Source of the DNA: Methanolobus vulcani
GTDB lineage: Archaea > Halobacteriota > Methanosarcinia > Methanosarcinales > Methanosarcinaceae
Assembly (NCBI RefSeq): GCF_900100715.1
Contig: NZ_FNCA01000001.1
Location: 372,001-436,000, forward strand
Direction: 5' to 3'
Length of the DNA stretch: 64,000 nucleotides
Under the pieces are notes generated by a model. It had not been told where the DNA came from. It did no database searches and saw nothing but the letters and a program-made list of their open reading frames with translations. The stretch's first letter is position 1. Every line of letters begins with the position of its first letter. Shown here piece after piece: positions 63,334 through 64,000 of this stretch. The position numbers and the translations under genes are program-made.

Positions 63334-64000
63334 ATGCTATACAGAGAAATGCCAAAGAATGGAGACGAGCTTTCAATACTTGGTTTTGGAGCCATGCGTC
63401 TTGCCTCTAAAGAAGATGGCAGCATTGATGAAGAAAGAGCCACTAAACAGGTACGCTATGCAATTGACCACGGAGTGAATTATGTTGATACAGCCTGGCC
63501 ATATCACATGGGTGCAAGCGAGCCATTCCTAGGTCGTGCCCTTACTGACGGATACCGCGAGAAAGTGAAGCTTGCAACAAAACTTCCTTCATGGCTCATA
63601 GAAAAACGTGAAGATATGGATAAGTTCCTGGATGCTCAGCTTGAGAAACTGAACACCGACCATATTGATTACTATCTTATACACTCTCTGGTTGGTGATT
63701 TGTGGGACACTCTTGAAAAATTAGGTGTGGCTGATTTCCTTGACCATGCCAAAGCCGATGGTCGCATCATCAATGCAGGGTTCTCCTTCCACGGCGCATC
63801 AGAGGATTTTAACCGTATTGTAGATGCTTATGACTGGGACTTCTGCCAGATCCAGTACAACTATCTGGATGAAAAGAGTCAGGCAGGTAAAGCCGGATTG
63901 GAATATGCTGCATCAAAAGGTCTAGGTGTTATAATAATGGAACCTCTTCGTGGGGGAAGCCTTACAAAAACTGTACCAGAGGCTGTGGAAGAGATATGGA
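63334..64000 (+). CDS. Aldo/keto reductase (partial at window end)
   Basis: This NAD(P)H-dependent TIM-barrel oxidoreductase is cut by the window edge after 222 residues. The N-terminus LSILGFGAMRLASKEDG, the active-site DTAWPYHMGASEPFLGRAL (Asp, Tyr), KLATKLPSWL (Lys) and YYLIHSLVGDLWDTLEKL (His) are clear, as is IIMEPLRGGSL. This subfamily often ends in a C-terminal 4Fe-4S ferredoxin region, which would lie beyond the window. AGGAG precedes the ATG at 63334. It is probably part of the redox gene set. Confidence 0.94.
   Translation, partial: MLYREMPKNGDELSILGFGAMRLASKEDGSIDEERATKQVRYAIDHGVNYVDTAWPYHMGASEPFLGRALTDGYREKVKLATKLPSWLIEKREDMDKFLDAQLEKLNTDHIDYYLIHSLVGDLWDTLEKLGVADFLDHAKADGRIINAGFSFHGASEDFNRIVDAYDWDFCQIQYNYLDEKSQAGKAGLEYAASKGLGVIIMEPLRGGSLTKTVPEAVEEIW

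Overview
The window comes from a methanogenic archaeon of the Methanosarcinales, most likely a methylotrophic Methanosarcinaceae such as Methanolobus or Methanococcoides. This is judged from protein character, not from a database search. The archaeal markers are RpoK, S2p, Gar1, TFB, Trm5, the archaeal mevalonate-pathway kinases, TATA-box promoters and a DUF2111-type methanogen protein.

Bases 1-13340 are conserved housekeeping DNA. They hold the end of rpoK, then rps2, a MEMO-like gene, and the isoprenoid run mvk-ipk-fni-(RNase J-like)-idsA, which makes prenyl diphosphates for archaeal lipids. Next come convergent ppdK, then gar1, tfb, a LysE-type exporter, trm5 and a tRNA-Thr(CGT). Bases 13440-17340 hold membrane and stress genes: a three-helix membrane protein, a K+ channel, a P-loop ATPase translationally coupled to an MscS channel, a Cys-rich protein and a 30-residue membrane peptide.

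Bases 17900-34820 are a signalling island. Two hybrid histidine kinases (2442 and 1310 residues, with about 13 and 6 PAS units) flank a 1538-residue methyl-accepting protein on the opposite strand, which carries eight near-identical 91-residue HAMP-like repeats. Bases 34980-37860 hold rubrerythrin, a Cache-cupin lipoprotein, small membrane proteins and a compact three-way-junction element that is probably a small RNA. Bases 37938-41932 contain a truncated AIM24-like copy, an AT-rich two-gene cassette of unknown function, a small membrane protein and a fuller AIM24-like gene whose conserved N-terminus lacks a standard start codon. Bases 42100-45140 hold a CxxC redoxin, thioredoxin reductase, DUF2111 and ferredoxin-nitroreductase genes.

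Bases 45270-64000 look like an accessory regulon of bacterial flavour. An 18-bp palindrome close to TGAnTGAnTAnTCAnTCA recurs downstream of TATA boxes before a MacB-like permease, the TetR gene itself, a DUF362-permease-MBL operon, an alcohol dehydrogenase-CMD-acetyltransferase operon, a cupin-hydrolase lipoprotein and a DUF3737 gene. Three of these promoters carry two operators each. I infer that a single TetR-family repressor controls this scattered set of redox, small-molecule-modifying and export genes. A PadR-MFS pair with its own palindrome and a hexuloisomerase sit among them. I saw no CRISPR array and no intact insertion sequence.
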